64,000 nucleotides of DNA from Chelatococcus sp. YT9 (GTDB lineage Bacteria; Pseudomonadota; Alphaproteobacteria; Rhizobiales; Beijerinckiaceae): positions 3,418,501 to 3,482,500 of the forward strand of contig NZ_JAHBRW010000001.1 of the NCBI RefSeq assembly GCF_018398315.1, given 5' to 3'. Shown one piece after another: positions 6,881 through 16,365 of the stretch. The translations under genes and the position numbers were made by a program. The notes beneath the pieces were generated by a model. It was not told the DNA's origin, did no database searches, and saw only the letters and a list, made by a program, of their open reading frames with translations. Position 1 is the first letter of the stretch. Each line of letters begins with the position of its first letter.

Positions 6881-9010
6881 ATGTTTCGTGCGACCAGGCT
6901 GCAGGCTTTGGCTTTCGTATCCCTTTCGGCCATGATGGCGGCGACGGCTGCCCAAGCCCAATCGCCAGCGAATCAGCCGGTGACTTCAATGAGCGCGCCG
7001 GAAGATGTGATCACGCTCGACGCGATCACCATCACGGCAACGAAGACGGTCGAGACGGTGGTCGATACGCTGGCGGGTGCCAGCGTCGTGACCCGTACGG
7101 ACATGGACAGGTTCCAGGCCTCGACGATTTCGGACGCTCTCATCGGTGTTCCCGGCGTTGTCGCGCCGATGGCCGTGAACGATCCCGGCCAATCCATCAA
7201 CATCCGCGGCATGCAGGACTTTGGTCGTGTGAACGTGCTGGTGGATGGGGCGCGCCAGAATTTCCAGATTTCCGGTCACAACTCGAACGGCACGTTCTAT
7301 CTGGATCCTGAACTCGTCGGCCAGATCGACGTGGTGCGTGGCCCGGTGTCGACGATTTATGGATCGGGCGCCATCGGCGGCGTCGCCTCCTTCCGGACGC
7401 GTTCCATCGACGATCTTCTGAAGCCAGACGAAAAATTCGGTATGGAACAGAAGTTCGGCGTCGGCACGAATGGCGCAGGCTTCCTCAACAGCACCTCTGG
7501 CGCGGTGCGCCTCGGCACGAATGCGGACCTGTTCGGCCAATTCGTGTACCGCAACACGAACACCTACAAGGACGGTAACGGCGACAAGGTTTCTGATACC
7601 GGCAGCGAGTTGGTGGCGGGGTTGATGAAGTTCAACGTTCGGCCAGCCGACGGGCACCAGATCAGCGCGACGGCTCTGCGCCAAGACTATGACTATACCA
7701 ACAATGGCACAAGCGGCGCGGGCACACGCTGGCGCAACGAGGTCGAGACCGGGACCTACACGCTTGGCTATACCTTCAGCCGTCCGGACGTGCCGTGGCT
7801 CGACCTCAGCATCAAGGGCTATTACACCGAGACCAAGCTCCAGCAGACGACGATCTCGCCCACCTCCGCCTATGCGGCGCTCGGTGTCGAGCCGGGTGAC
7901 AGGGCGTCTGATCGCATCCGAACCCATGGCTTTGACATCAACAACACCTCCCGGTTCACGACAGGCCCGCTCGAACATGCGTTGACCTATGGTTTTGACA
8001 GTTCATGGGACCGCGTGAAAACGATCGACAACGCGGGCGGATATGTCACGGCTCTCACGCCCTCGGGCAACCGTCGTCTCACGGGTGCGTTCATCCAGGA
8101 TGAGCTGAAGTACAGCGACTGGCTGCGTGTGCTCGGTGCGCTGCGTTATGACGAGTACAAGTTGAACGGTGGCGGCTACGAGTCGGACGGCAGCCGCGTT
8201 TCGCCGAAGTTCACGGTGGGCGTGACACCGGTGAAGGGCATCGAGCTCTATGGTACTTACGCGGAGGGCTACCGCGCCCCTTCGATCACCGAGACGCTGA
8301 TCGCAGGCACGCATCCATTCCCGGCCTTCAACATCCTGCCCAACCCCTATCTGAAGCCGGAAGTGGCGCGTAACCTCGAGGCGGGTGTCAACGTGAAATA
8401 CAACGACGTCCTGAAGGACGGCGACACGTTCCGCGCCAAGGTGAATGTGTTTCGTAACAAGATCGATGACTACATCGATATGGAAGAGACAGGTTCGCCC
8501 TATCTCGTGCCCTTCATTCCCGGCATGCCGTCGAGCGTCTGCAACCGCGCACCGCAACTCTGCATGCCGATGTACTCCTACCAGTATGTCAACGTCGCTC
8601 GGGCCAAGATCACAGGTCTGGAGCTCGAGGCGGCTTACGACTGGAACTGGGGCTTCATGACGGTCGCAGGCACTGTTCTCAATGGCAAGAATGAGATCAC
8701 GGGCGGTCCCCTCAACAGCGTGTCGCCAGATCGCATTTCCTCGACCCTCGGCTTCCGCTTCTTCGACGATAAGCTGACCCTCGGCACGCGCCTGACGCTG
8801 GTGGACAAGACCAAGAAGAATGTGACCAATCCTGAGGGCGGCTACGGGCTGGTCGACCTGTTCGCGTCGTATCAGTACAACGAAGACATCCGCGGCGATG
8901 TGGTGATCCAGAACCTCTTTGATCGCCAGTACACGCAATACCTGAACACCGAGGCGAGCCCGGGCTTGACGGCGAAGTTCGCGCTGACGGTGCGCTTCGC
9001 CAGCAAATAG
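6881..9010 (+). CDS. TonB-dependent heme/hemoglobin receptor
   Basis: 709-residue outer-membrane beta-barrel that takes up heme using TonB energy. A signal peptide ends near residue 26 (AQA). A TonB-box-like DAITITATK follows at about 47-55, then the plug domain (SISDALIGVPGV-like, INIRGM, VRGPVSTIYGSGAIGG). The heme-receptor signature is present: YRAP at 464-467, His478 and NPYL at 488-491, matching the FRAP...His...NPNL region of heme receptors. The C-terminus is a typical barrel strand (LTVRFASK). It diverges from hemP-hmuTUV and is followed by the heme monooxygenase gene. Confidence 0.94.
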   Translation: MFRATRLQALAFVSLSAMMAATAAQAQSPANQPVTSMSAPEDVITLDAITITATKTVETVVDTLAGASVVTRTDMDRFQASTISDALIGVPGVVAPMAVNDPGQSINIRGMQDFGRVNVLVDGARQNFQISGHNSNGTFYLDPELVGQIDVVRGPVSTIYGSGAIGGVASFRTRSIDDLLKPDEKFGMEQKFGVGTNGAGFLNSTSGAVRLGTNADLFGQFVYRNTNTYKDGNGDKVSDTGSELVAGLMKFNVRPADGHQISATALRQDYDYTNNGTSGAGTRWRNEVETGTYTLGYTFSRPDVPWLDLSIKGYYTETKLQQTTISPTSAYAALGVEPGDRASDRIRTHGFDINNTSRFTTGPLEHALTYGFDSSWDRVKTIDNAGGYVTALTPSGNRRLTGAFIQDELKYSDWLRVLGALRYDEYKLNGGGYESDGSRVSPKFTVGVTPVKGIELYGTYAEGYRAPSITETLIAGTHPFPAFNILPNPYLKPEVARNLEAGVNVKYNDVLKDGDTFRAKVNVFRNKIDDYIDMEETGSPYLVPFIPGMPSSVCNRAPQLCMPMYSYQYVNVARAKITGLELEAAYDWNWGFMTVAGTVLNGKNEITGGPLNSVSPDRISSTLGFRFFDDKLTLGTRLTLVDKTKKNVTNPEGGYGLVDLFASYQYNEDIRGDVVIQNLFDRQYTQYLNTEASPGLTAKFALTVRFASK

Positions 9011-9134
9011 CGAGGGTGATGGCGGGCCTGAAGAGCGCGCGTGCCCTTTGGTCCCGGTGACCCTGACCAACTGATCTGCCATGCTCTTCGTCGCATAGCG
9101 GCGGAGAGCTTTTCTTCAATAAAGGACCGAGCCC

Positions 9135-9467
9135 ATGTTTATTGCGATGAACCGCTTCAAGGTAGCCTTCGGCTCTGAGGAAGCTTTCGAGAACGTCTGG
9201 CTGTCGCGCGAAACCCATCTGGAAGATCTTCCGGGCTTCGTGGAGTTCCATCTGCTGCGCGGTCCGCGTGGCGAGGACCATGTGCTCTATTCCTCGCACA
9301 CCATTTGGCGCAGCAAGGCCGACTTCGAGGCCTGGACCAAGTCGGAGGCCTTCCGGCTCGCCCACAAGGGCGCGGGCTCAAGCGGCGCGCTCTACGTCGG
9401 CCATCCGCAATTCGAGGGTTTCGAGGTTCTCCAGACCGTGAAACCGAGCGGCGCAACCGCGGCCTGA
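9135..9467 (+). CDS. IsdG/HmuQ-like heme-degrading monooxygenase
   Basis: 110-residue cytoplasmic ABM-fold protein. Residues N6, W67 and H77 coincide with the catalytic Asn-Trp-His triad of IsdG-type heme oxygenases, and the segment DLPGFVEFHLLRG is typical of rhizobial HmuQ/HmuD. It would open imported heme to release iron. It follows the heme receptor by 124 bases in the same direction. No HmuS gene is present nearby, so this is probably the enzyme that deals with imported heme. Confidence 0.9.
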   Translation: MFIAMNRFKVAFGSEEAFENVWLSRETHLEDLPGFVEFHLLRGPRGEDHVLYSSHTIWRSKADFEAWTKSEAFRLAHKGAGSSGALYVGHPQFEGFEVLQTVKPSGATAA

Positions 9468-9548
9468 CAAAACGCCTGATGGTCTCTGATCCCGGTGTCC
9501 GATACGCTGGCCCGTGATCAGCGGTTCAAGGGCACAGAATTGTCGGAC

Positions 9549-10142
9549 ATGAGCCAAGCGACGCGATCGATGCTCCCGGTCGCAGCGATCGTTTACAACA
9601 AGCGAGGCGACGCGGATGGCATCCTCGCCGCGCTCGCCGGACGCCTACGGCAGGAGGGCATCCCTCTCGCCGGGCTCGTCCAGCACAACCGTTTCGGCGA
9701 TGGGGCGACGGTCCCAGCCCGGATGGTTGCTGAGGATCTGGCGAGCGGCCGCCTCATAGGCATCTCACAGCCCGTGGGCGCCGCCGCGAGCGGTTGCCGC
9801 CTGGACAGCCGGGGACTTGCTGAAGCGGCGGCCCTCGCCGCCCGGTCGCTTCCGTCCGCGGCCTTCGCCATTCTCTCAAAATTCGGGAAGGCCGAGGTCG
9901 ATGGGGGCGGGCTGCGGGCGGAGTTCATCGCCACCCTGACGCATGGCATACCTCTTGTCACTTCGGTTCCGACGAGCCGGCTCTCGGACTGGGATGCCTT
10001 TCTAGGGAGTGCGTGGCATCGCGCGGGCGATGTCCCGGCGGAAGCAGCTGCACGCGAGCGCCTCGTGGATGCACTCGTCGTCTGGAGCCTCGCGCAGCTG
10101 GAAGGCGTCTCCCTTCCATTGTCCGTCGAGGGTGGCCTATGA
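9549..10142 (+). CDS. DUF2478 protein, molybdenum-related NTP-binding-like
   Basis: About 197 residues from ATG 9549; the frame stays open to a GTG at 9495, and ATG 9570 would give the tightest family N-terminus (LPVAAIVYNKRGDADGILAALAGRLRQ). DUF2478 proteins occur with molybdate transport and molybdenum-cofactor genes and have a nucleotide-binding-like fold. The conserved FAILSKFGKAEVDGGGLR segment is present. The stop overlaps the mobA start (ATGA), which strongly links the two. Biochemical role unknown. Confidence 0.8.
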   Translation: MSQATRSMLPVAAIVYNKRGDADGILAALAGRLRQEGIPLAGLVQHNRFGDGATVPARMVAEDLASGRLIGISQPVGAAASGCRLDSRGLAEAAALAARSLPSAAFAILSKFGKAEVDGGGLRAEFIATLTHGIPLVTSVPTSRLSDWDAFLGSAWHRAGDVPAEAAARERLVDALVVWSLAQLEGVSLPLSVEGGL

Positions 10143-10768
10143 CAACCAGCGGTGGAAGCCCGGCAACGGCTGGGCTCGTGCTCGCTGGCGGGCGCAGCCG
10201 GCGCATGGGCACCGACAAGGCTCGGCTCGTGCTGGCTGGCAAGCCATTGCTTGCCCACGTCCTTGATCGCCTCGTCCCGCAATGCGTCGTGATTGCCGTC
10301 AATACTGGCGGCGACGCCCTGCAAGGGGAAAACGCAGGGCATGACATTGTCAAGGATAGTATTCCGGGCCAGATCGGCCCCCTCGCGGGTATTCTTGCCG
10401 GTCTGTCCTGGTGCGCGTCCAATCACCCGGACGTGGCGTGGATGGTGAGCAGCACCGTCGATACGCCGTTCTTGCCCCATGATCTGGTGAGACGGTTGCA
10501 TCAGGCGCGTGCGCATGCCGGCGCCGATCTCGCCTGCGCCGCGTCGCACGGTCGACGCCACCACGCGACAACACTCTGGCCGGTCGCGCTCGCAGCAGAA
10601 CTGCAGGACGCGTTGACGGCGGATGCTATTCGATCCGTGGCGGCATTCACCGGTCGTTACCGCATCGCCGTGGCGGAATGGCCCAGTGCGGTCGTGGACC
10701 CGTTCTTCAATGTGAATACGCCAGCCGACCGTGACGAGGCCGAGCGGCTCGCTGGGCTTGCCGGATGA
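10139..10768 (+). CDS. mobA: Molybdenum cofactor guanylyltransferase MobA
   Basis: 209 residues. It transfers GMP from GTP to molybdopterin to make MGD, the cofactor of DMSO-reductase-family enzymes. The nucleotidyltransferase signature GLVLAGGRSRRMGTDKA is at residues 12-28, followed by GPLAGILAGL, the metal-site region STVDTPFLP and the family's C-terminal FFNVNTPAD. Translationally coupled to the DUF2478 gene by an ATGA overlap. The first residue of the usual V-P-V-D-T-P block is changed to S-T-V-D, but the Asp is kept. Confidence 0.92.
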   Translation: MTTSGGSPATAGLVLAGGRSRRMGTDKARLVLAGKPLLAHVLDRLVPQCVVIAVNTGGDALQGENAGHDIVKDSIPGQIGPLAGILAGLSWCASNHPDVAWMVSSTVDTPFLPHDLVRRLHQARAHAGADLACAASHGRRHHATTLWPVALAAELQDALTADAIRSVAAFTGRYRIAVAEWPSAVVDPFFNVNTPADRDEAERLAGLAG

Positions 10769-10801
10769 AGCGCCGCCTTGCGCCGCATAGGGGCGAGGCG
10801 C

Positions 10802-11029
10802 TCAGGGGCTGCGGCGCTCGACCGTGAAGATTAGCGTGTCGCCGTTGCGCTGCTGCGATACCAGGCGATCACCACGCTGCTGCAGGAGATGGGGAATGTC
10901 GATCGCGGCCATAGGGTCGGTGCAGGTGATCACAAGTTCGGTGCCGACGGCAGCCCGCTGAAGAGCTTTGCGCGTGTGCAGCACCGGCAGGGGGCATTTC
11001 AGACCGCGCAGGTCGAGGTTTATCGCCAT
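10802..11029 (-). CDS. TusA-family sulfurtransferase-like protein
   Basis: 75 residues with the family's CPxP motif (Cys12-Pro-Leu-Pro15) within LDLRGLKCPLPVLHTRKAL. TusA proteins carry sulfur as a persulfide on that Cys, for tRNA thiolation or molybdenum-cofactor sulfur delivery. It is convergent with mobA (33 bases apart), which is suggestive but not proof of a molybdenum link. Short GC-rich inverted repeats in the junction may act as a bidirectional terminator. Confidence 0.88.
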   Translation of the reverse strand: MAINLDLRGLKCPLPVLHTRKALQRAAVGTELVITCTDPMAAIDIPHLLQQRGDRLVSQQRNGDTLIFTVERRSP

Positions 11030-11177
11030 CGTGCAAATTCCACGCGCGAAAATTTTCGAGCGCGGTTCCTGTTCTCTTCGGTCGCTGCTTCCTGCCGGAG
11101 GCGCGGCCGCCGGTCAAGCTGTCTGGCATCTGGCAGTCCCGCCGGTATGCTATCTCGAGGCGGAGACGGAGCGGACC

Positions 11178-12092
11178 ATGACGACACCAATCGACACGAC
11201 CGGTGAGCAACGGCTCATGCGCATGTCGATCATCGTGACGCTCGTCGTTGCGTCAATCGGCGTGTTGTTCGGTCTCCTGTCCGGGTCGATGTCGATTCTC
11301 TTTGATGGGGTGTTCTCTGCGATTGATGCCGCGATGTCGCTGCTCTCCCTCGGCACCATGCGTCTCATCAGCCGCGAGACGAGCAGACGCTTCCAGTTTG
11401 GCTACTGGCACATCGAACCGATGGTCCTAGCGCTCAACGGCGGCGTCCTCATGCTGCTGTGCTTCTATGCCTTTTTGAACGCCATCAGCGATATCGTTGC
11501 CGGCGGGCGGGTGCTCAACTTCGATCTCGCGCTGGTTTACGCGACCATCGTTGCCATTGCCTGTTTCAGCATGGTCTTCGTCGAGCGTCGGAAGAACAGG
11601 AAGCTCCAATCGGAATTCATCCGCATCGACACGCAAAGCTGGCTGATGTCAGGCCTTATCACTTTGGCACTGCTCGTTGCCTTCGTGACGGCGTTGGCGA
11701 TTGAGGGCACACAGTTCTCGCCCTTCATTCCCTATATCGATCCGCTTGTTTTGGCTGTGCTCACAGCTTGCCTGATCTTTGTTCCAGTCAAGATTGTCCG
11801 GAACGCGCTCAGCAGCATTTTTCAGATTGCGCCTGCCGGCCTTGATGAGAAGGTCAGAGGGATCGTCGCGGATGTCGTCGCACGCAACGGGTTTCTCACC
11901 TATTCGAGCTATGTCGCGAAGATCGGGCGAGCGCTGTTCGTAGAAATCCACATCGTCGTGCCGAAGGATTTTCCGGTTGGGAGTATCGGCACGCTGGATG
12001 TAATCCGGAGGGAGATTGGGGACAAGGTCGGCGGCGGTGGGCCACAGCGCTGGCTCACCATCGCCTTCACAACCGACGAGACGCTGATCTGA
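11178..12092 (+). CDS. Cation diffusion facilitator (CDF) family exporter
   Basis: 304 residues with about six membrane segments and a cytoplasmic C-terminal domain (roughly residues 215-304). The signature SGSMSILFDGVFSAIDAAMSL in helix 2 has Asp residues at the metal-site positions, and helix 5 shows DTQSWLMSG. CDF proteins export Zn, Mn, Fe, Co or similar divalent metals by proton antiport. The metal is not predictable; the usual His of the zinc site appears replaced by Asp, which fits iron/manganese-type members. ATG at 11178 is chosen over an upstream extension that has no homology. Confidence 0.85.
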   Translation: MTTPIDTTGEQRLMRMSIIVTLVVASIGVLFGLLSGSMSILFDGVFSAIDAAMSLLSLGTMRLISRETSRRFQFGYWHIEPMVLALNGGVLMLLCFYAFLNAISDIVAGGRVLNFDLALVYATIVAIACFSMVFVERRKNRKLQSEFIRIDTQSWLMSGLITLALLVAFVTALAIEGTQFSPFIPYIDPLVLAVLTACLIFVPVKIVRNALSSIFQIAPAGLDEKVRGIVADVVARNGFLTYSSYVAKIGRALFVEIHIVVPKDFPVGSIGTLDVIRREIGDKVGGGGPQRWLTIAFTTDETLI

Positions 12093-12101
12093 AAGCGACC
12101 T

Positions 12102-12836
12102 TCAAGGACGCAGCGCAATCGCGAGATCTGGGCGGTCGGTCGTGAAAGCCGAAACGCCTGCCGCGAAAGCGCGGGAGATGGCCGGCTCGTCATGCGCGGC
12201 AAAAACACCGAAGCGCACACCTTCCTCCGCGCAGATCGCCAGGTCGTCGTCCTGCATCTGGGAGGCTCGCAAGGCGATTTCACCGATGCCGGCGGCGCGT
12301 GCCTTGCGCGCAAGGGCGCGGACGTCGCGGCCATGTGTGGCGAAATACGATTCCTTGACGAGAAAGATCAGCGGTCGTCCGGGGGCCGCTACCGCCAGGT
12401 CCCTCAAAGTGTCGAGATCAAAGGATGTGAAGGTCGTGCGCTCCATGAGGCTGCGCGCGGCAAGCACCGCGACAACTTCGGCCTCAAGGCCCGGATAGCG
12501 GCTGCCATCCGCGCGATTCTTCAATTCGATGCGCAGTTTGAGCGGGCTCTGGGCCAGAATGTCGAGAACCTCAGTGAAGGTCGGAATGGTCTCCTCATCG
12601 GTGCCAACGAGCCGCACCTGCTTCAGCGCGTCCCAGTCCATGTCGGCGATCGCCCCCGTGCCCTCAGCCGTACGGCCGAGCTTCGCATCGTGGTGCACCA
12701 CGAGCACGCCATCACGGCTGCGGTGAATGTCGAACTCCACGAACTCCACCGGTAGAACAGCGGATTGGCGGAAGGCGAGCCGGCTGTTTTCCGGCCAGCA
12801 TTGCGCACCACCGCGGTGCGAGGCGATCTCTGTCAT
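12102..12836 (-). CDS. Glycerophosphodiester phosphodiesterase (divergent copy)
   Basis: 244-residue GDPD. It hydrolyses glycerophosphodiesters to sn-glycerol-3-phosphate and an alcohol. The catalytic core is visible: H7-R8, E16-N17, E34/D36 and H49-D50, plus LKLRIELKN. No signal peptide, so cytoplasmic. It diverges from the RpiR-type regulator at 12989 and shares its intergenic region with two GCAA-N6-TTGC palindromes. A second GDPD sits inside the ABC operon downstream, so the cluster appears devoted to a glycerophosphodiester-type substrate. Confidence 0.9.
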   Translation of the reverse strand: MTEIASHRGGAQCWPENSRLAFRQSAVLPVEFVEFDIHRSRDGVLVVHHDAKLGRTAEGTGAIADMDWDALKQVRLVGTDEETIPTFTEVLDILAQSPLKLRIELKNRADGSRYPGLEAEVVAVLAARSLMERTTFTSFDLDTLRDLAVAAPGRPLIFLVKESYFATHGRDVRALARKARAAGIGEIALRASQMQDDDLAICAEEGVRFGVFAAHDEPAISRAFAAGVSAFTTDRPDLAIALRP

Positions 12837-12900
12837 GGATTTCCGTTCCCGAAGCTATGGGCCTGCTTCAATGTCCCCTCCTGACCTATCGTTGGTTTGT

Positions 12901-12943
12901 GCAACTTTTATTGCGACAAGGCGTGCTGCGCAATTAAACTTGC
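12901..12943. promoter_or_regulatory. Pair of GCAA-N6-TTGC palindromes, likely RpiR operator
   Basis: GCAACTTTTATTGC (12901-12914) and GCAATTAAACTTGC (12930-12943) are identical in arms and spacing and lie 29 bases apart between the divergent GDPD and regulator genes. Their AT-rich centres and position 46-88 bases before the regulator start fit an autoregulatory operator. The assignment to the adjacent RpiR-type regulator is inferred. Confidence 0.65.
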
Positions 12944-12988
12944 ATGAGGCGTTGCACTTCGTCTACCGTCACGGTCAGGGGAGGGGCC

Positions 12989-13828
12989 ATGAGCCTGGCA
13001 GAGATCATCGCAGCGCAGCAGGACAAGCTGTCGGACGCAGATCGACGGCTGGTCGATGTCCTACTTGCGGACAAGGCTGCGGGCAGCTTTCTGCCCGCCC
13101 ACCTCGTTGCCTTGAAGGCCGGCGTCCATGCCTCGACGGCGGGTCGGCTTGCCCGCAAGCTCGGTTTTTCGTCTTACCGTGATATGCGCGGTGCGTTGCA
13201 GGATACGATCCTGGCGGATCTCGACGCGTCGGTGCGCGTGCGCCGGCGTTTGAAGCGCGCGGAGGGGCATTCGCTGCTCGCATCCGTGGTCGAGGGTGAG
13301 ATCAGCGCATTGGCCGCGCTGCCGTCTCAGGTCTCTGACGCGGATATCGTGCATGCGGCGCGCCTGCTGCGTGACGCCAACACCATTCTGGCCTTTGGGG
13401 AGGGGCACGCCAGCAGTCTCGCCGAAATCTTCGTGCGTAGGCTCGTGCGCTCTGGCTATGGGGCGCGACATGTTGGCCATGCCGACTGGCAGGCAGCGGA
13501 CGCGCTCCTGAGTCTGACCACCGAGGATATCGTGGTTGTGTTCGTCTTCCGCCATGCCAGCCCCGGCGCATCACGTGTGGTGGACTATGCCAGGACCATC
13601 GGTGCGACGACGCTTCTCGTGACGGACCGCCACACCGGCATGCCTACCTGTGACATGCAGCTCGTCGCGGCCCGTGGCAATGAGGGCGAATTCCATTCGC
13701 TCTCAGTTCCGATGGCAATCTGCAACACGCTGATCCTTGAGCTGTCGCGGACGGATCATGGCCGTTCGCTCGCCAAGCTAGCGAAGGTCGATACGTTACA
13801 ACGCATGTTTCGAGAAAAACAAGATTAG
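12989..13828 (+). CDS. RpiR/MurR-family transcriptional regulator
   Basis: 279 residues. An N-terminal RpiR-type helix-turn-helix (about 1-80: LSDADRRLVDVLLADK...SAGRLARKLGFSSYRDMR-like) is followed by a SIS sugar-phosphate-binding domain (about 120-260: ANTILAFGEGHASSLAEIFVRRL). Such regulators respond to phosphorylated sugars or polyols, consistent with glycerol-3-phosphate made by the two GDPDs. ATG 12989 follows a GGGGAGGGG ribosome site. It precedes the ABC operon by 75 bases in the same direction. Confidence 0.9.
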   Translation: MSLAEIIAAQQDKLSDADRRLVDVLLADKAAGSFLPAHLVALKAGVHASTAGRLARKLGFSSYRDMRGALQDTILADLDASVRVRRRLKRAEGHSLLASVVEGEISALAALPSQVSDADIVHAARLLRDANTILAFGEGHASSLAEIFVRRLVRSGYGARHVGHADWQAADALLSLTTEDIVVVFVFRHASPGASRVVDYARTIGATTLLVTDRHTGMPTCDMQLVAARGNEGEFHSLSVPMAICNTLILELSRTDHGRSLAKLAKVDTLQRMFREKQD

Positions 13829-13903
13829 TGTGTCGCACGTCATCGGTGTGGCCCGCGTATTAAAAAGCCTCGCGAGAGGGGCGGTTGACTGGGAGGAATA
13901 GAG

Positions 13904-15508
13904 ATGAAATCAAGGCTCTCCATCACGACATCATGGGCTGCTCTTGCTGCTGTCCTCGCTGTCCTGCCAAGCCTTTCTGCAAGAGCAGCCGAGCGGCCGG
14001 ATGTGACCGTCGCGGTCAATGAGCTGGCGCGCGCGCTCGATCCCGGTGAGCGCACCGGCAATGTGGATGTTCGCGCCTATTACTCCATCTTCGATACACT
14101 CATCCGGCGTGATTTCGCTCATCCGACCGCCGACGGCGGCGCCAATCTCGTACCGGGTCTGGCGGAGAGCTGGTCCTGGACCACGCCGACAACCTTCGAC
14201 GTCAAGCTCAGGCGCGGCGTCAAATGCCACGACGGCAGTCCCTTCGACGCTAACGATGTTCTGGCGACCTTCTCTCCGGATCGTCTGTGGGGCGAGAAGC
14301 CATACTACCCCGACGGCCGCGTCTATTTCGGCAATTTTACCGGCGTCGACAAGCTCGACGACTTCACCGTGCGATTTACTGTTGCGCAGCACGATCCGAT
14401 CATGGCGCATCGTCTGTCGAGCTACATGTCTTTCATCATCTGTGACGAGCCGTGGAACGCCTTCAAGAAGGACGGTGTCGAGGCCAAGGTCTGGATGGAC
14501 GAGGCCGCGAAGGCTCTGCGCTGGAAACCGGTCGGCACCGGTCCCTACAAGTTTTCGGAGTATCAGAGAAACGATCGCATCAAGCTCGTTGCCTTTGATG
14601 AGTATTATGAGGGTGCCCCCGCCGCCAAGTCGATCACTTTCCGCTCTGTGCCTGAAGTCGCGGCGCGGGTCGCCGGCCTTGTCGCCGGGGATTTCGACAT
14701 TGCTGTCGAGATCCCGCCCGATCAGTGGGACAGCCTCAAGAAGTACAATGACATCGTGCTGAAGACCGAGCCGCTGGAAAACAGCCACGTGCTTCAGTTC
14801 AACACGAACGACCCGGTGCTCTCGGACAAGAAGCTGCGCCATGCGATGAGCCTTGCCATTGACCGCAAGGCGCTCATCGACGCCCTGTGGAAGGGACAGA
14901 CCTATGCGCCCAATGGGCATCAGCTGCCGAGCTTCGGACCGCTCTACATTAAGGACAATCCCGGTTACGACTATAATCCCGAACTTGCCAAGAAGCTCGT
15001 TGGGGAAAGCTCCTACAAGGGGCAGGAAATATCCTATCGCCTGATCCCAAACTACTATCTCTATAACGTAGAGGCCGCGCAGATCATACAGGAAATGTGG
15101 CGCGCCGTGGGCATCAATGCTCGGATCGACTTCCTGGAAAGCTTCAACGAGGTCCGCAAACCTGGCGCACAGGTCTTTGCCTGGTCGAACACCTATCGTG
15201 TGCCGGATCCGACCGGTTCTATTCTGGCACTCTGGGGACCGGACACCGACAACCAGAAGAGCTGGAAATTCTATGGGGCAAGCGAGGCTTTCAACACCGC
15301 CGCGCGGGAACTGCAGGCCGAGAGCGAGGAGGCCAAGCGCAAGGCGATTTTTGCGAGGTTGCTGACGGCCTTCCAGGACGACATGCCGATGACGATGCTT
15401 TACAACCCCGTTACCGGCTACGCCATGAAGAAGACCATCAACTGGACGCCCTATAGCCAGTATTACATGGACTTTCGCCCATCGAACTTCTCAATCGTCG
15501 CGAAGTGA
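13904..15508 (+). CDS. Opp/Dpp-type (family 5) substrate-binding protein
   Basis: 534-residue periplasmic solute-binding protein with a signal peptide ending near residue 28 (ARA). Family 5 features are LAESWSWTTPTTFDVKLRRGVKCHDGSPFDANDV and the later LRHAMSLAIDRKALIDALWKG. The family binds peptides, nickel, heme precursors, opines or sugar derivatives. A strong GGGAGGAA ribosome site precedes it. Its stop overlaps the first ATPase start (GTGA). Context with two GDPDs suggests a glycerophosphodiester or related substrate rather than peptides; this is inference. Confidence 0.92.
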   Translation: MKSRLSITTSWAALAAVLAVLPSLSARAAERPDVTVAVNELARALDPGERTGNVDVRAYYSIFDTLIRRDFAHPTADGGANLVPGLAESWSWTTPTTFDVKLRRGVKCHDGSPFDANDVLATFSPDRLWGEKPYYPDGRVYFGNFTGVDKLDDFTVRFTVAQHDPIMAHRLSSYMSFIICDEPWNAFKKDGVEAKVWMDEAAKALRWKPVGTGPYKFSEYQRNDRIKLVAFDEYYEGAPAAKSITFRSVPEVAARVAGLVAGDFDIAVEIPPDQWDSLKKYNDIVLKTEPLENSHVLQFNTNDPVLSDKKLRHAMSLAIDRKALIDALWKGQTYAPNGHQLPSFGPLYIKDNPGYDYNPELAKKLVGESSYKGQEISYRLIPNYYLYNVEAAQIIQEMWRAVGINARIDFLESFNEVRKPGAQVFAWSNTYRVPDPTGSILALWGPDTDNQKSWKFYGASEAFNTAARELQAESEEAKRKAIFARLLTAFQDDMPMTMLYNPVTGYAMKKTINWTPYSQYYMDFRPSNFSIVAK

Positions 15509-16365
15509 CCGGGGTGACCAGGGAACGCCCGCGTGAAGATGGCGGTCCGCTCCTCGCCGTCGAAGATCTGACCGTCGGCTTTCGCACGACGCGCGGCTAT
15601 GCCGATGTTCTCCATGCGGTGTCCTTCCGTGTGGAGCAAGGTCGGACCACGTGCGTCGTTGGCGAAAGCGGCAGCGGCAAGAGCGTGACCTGCCAGGCTA
15701 TCCTCGGCCTCCTGCCGCGGAATGGCCGCCGCACCGGCGGTCGCATCCTGTTCGAGGGCAGGGACCTCGCGGCCGCTGACGAGGCGAGCCTTGAGCGCAT
15801 TCGCGGTCGCGGCATCGGCATGGTCTTCCAGGACCCGCTCGGATCGCTCAACCCATTGCACACGGTCGGGGCCCAGTTGCGGGAGACATTGCGGCTGCAC
15901 ACCGCGCTCAGCGAACTCCAGCGCCAGAAGCGGGCGCTGGAGCTCCTGGCGATGGTCGGAATTCCCGAGCCTGAGCAGAGGCTCGCGTCCTATGTCCACC
16001 AATTCTCCGGCGGTATGGCGCAGCGCATCATGATCGCCATGGCGCTGGCCTGCGAGCCGCAGCTGCTTATCGCCGACGAGCCGACTACGGCGCTGGATGT
16101 CACCATCCAGGCGCAGATCCTGGATCTCCTGAACCGCCTCAAGGCCGAACTCGGCATGGCGATCCTGTTCATCACGCATGACCTCGGTGTCGTCGCTGAG
16201 ATGGCAGATACCGTGGTGGTCATGCGGCACGGCCGCGTGGTCGAGACGGGGCCAGCCACGCGTGTGCTCGGCGCGCCAGAGGCGCCTTACACGCAGACGC
16301 TCCTCGCTGCCATGCCTCGCCTCGATGTCGCCGCGCCAGTCTATCGCCAGCGGAGCACAAGATGA
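15505..16365 (+). CDS. Opp/Dpp-type ABC transporter ATPase (DppD-like)
   Basis: 286 residues, GTG start overlapping the upstream stop. Walker A GESGSGKS is at about residues 53-60, then [15 protein letters not shown] (Q-loop), the signature [17 protein letters not shown], Walker [13 protein letters not shown] and [13 protein letters not shown]. It forms the ATPase heterodimer with the next gene. The C-terminal oligopeptide-transporter region is short compared with DppD, ending soon after [12 protein letters not shown]. Confidence 0.92.
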   Translation: MTGVTRERPREDGGPLLAVEDLTVGFRTTRGYADVLHAVSFRVEQGRTTCVVGESGSGKSVTCQAILGLLPRNGRRTGGRILFEGRDLAAADEASLERIRGRGIGMVFQDPLGSLNPLHTVGAQLRETLRLHTALSELQRQKRALELLAMVGIPEPEQRLASYVHQFSGGMAQRIMIAMALACEPQLLIADEPTTALDVTIQAQILDLLNRLKAELGMAILFITHDLGVVAEMADTVVVMRHGRVVETGPATRVLGAPEAPYTQTLLAAMPRLDVAAPVYRQRSTR

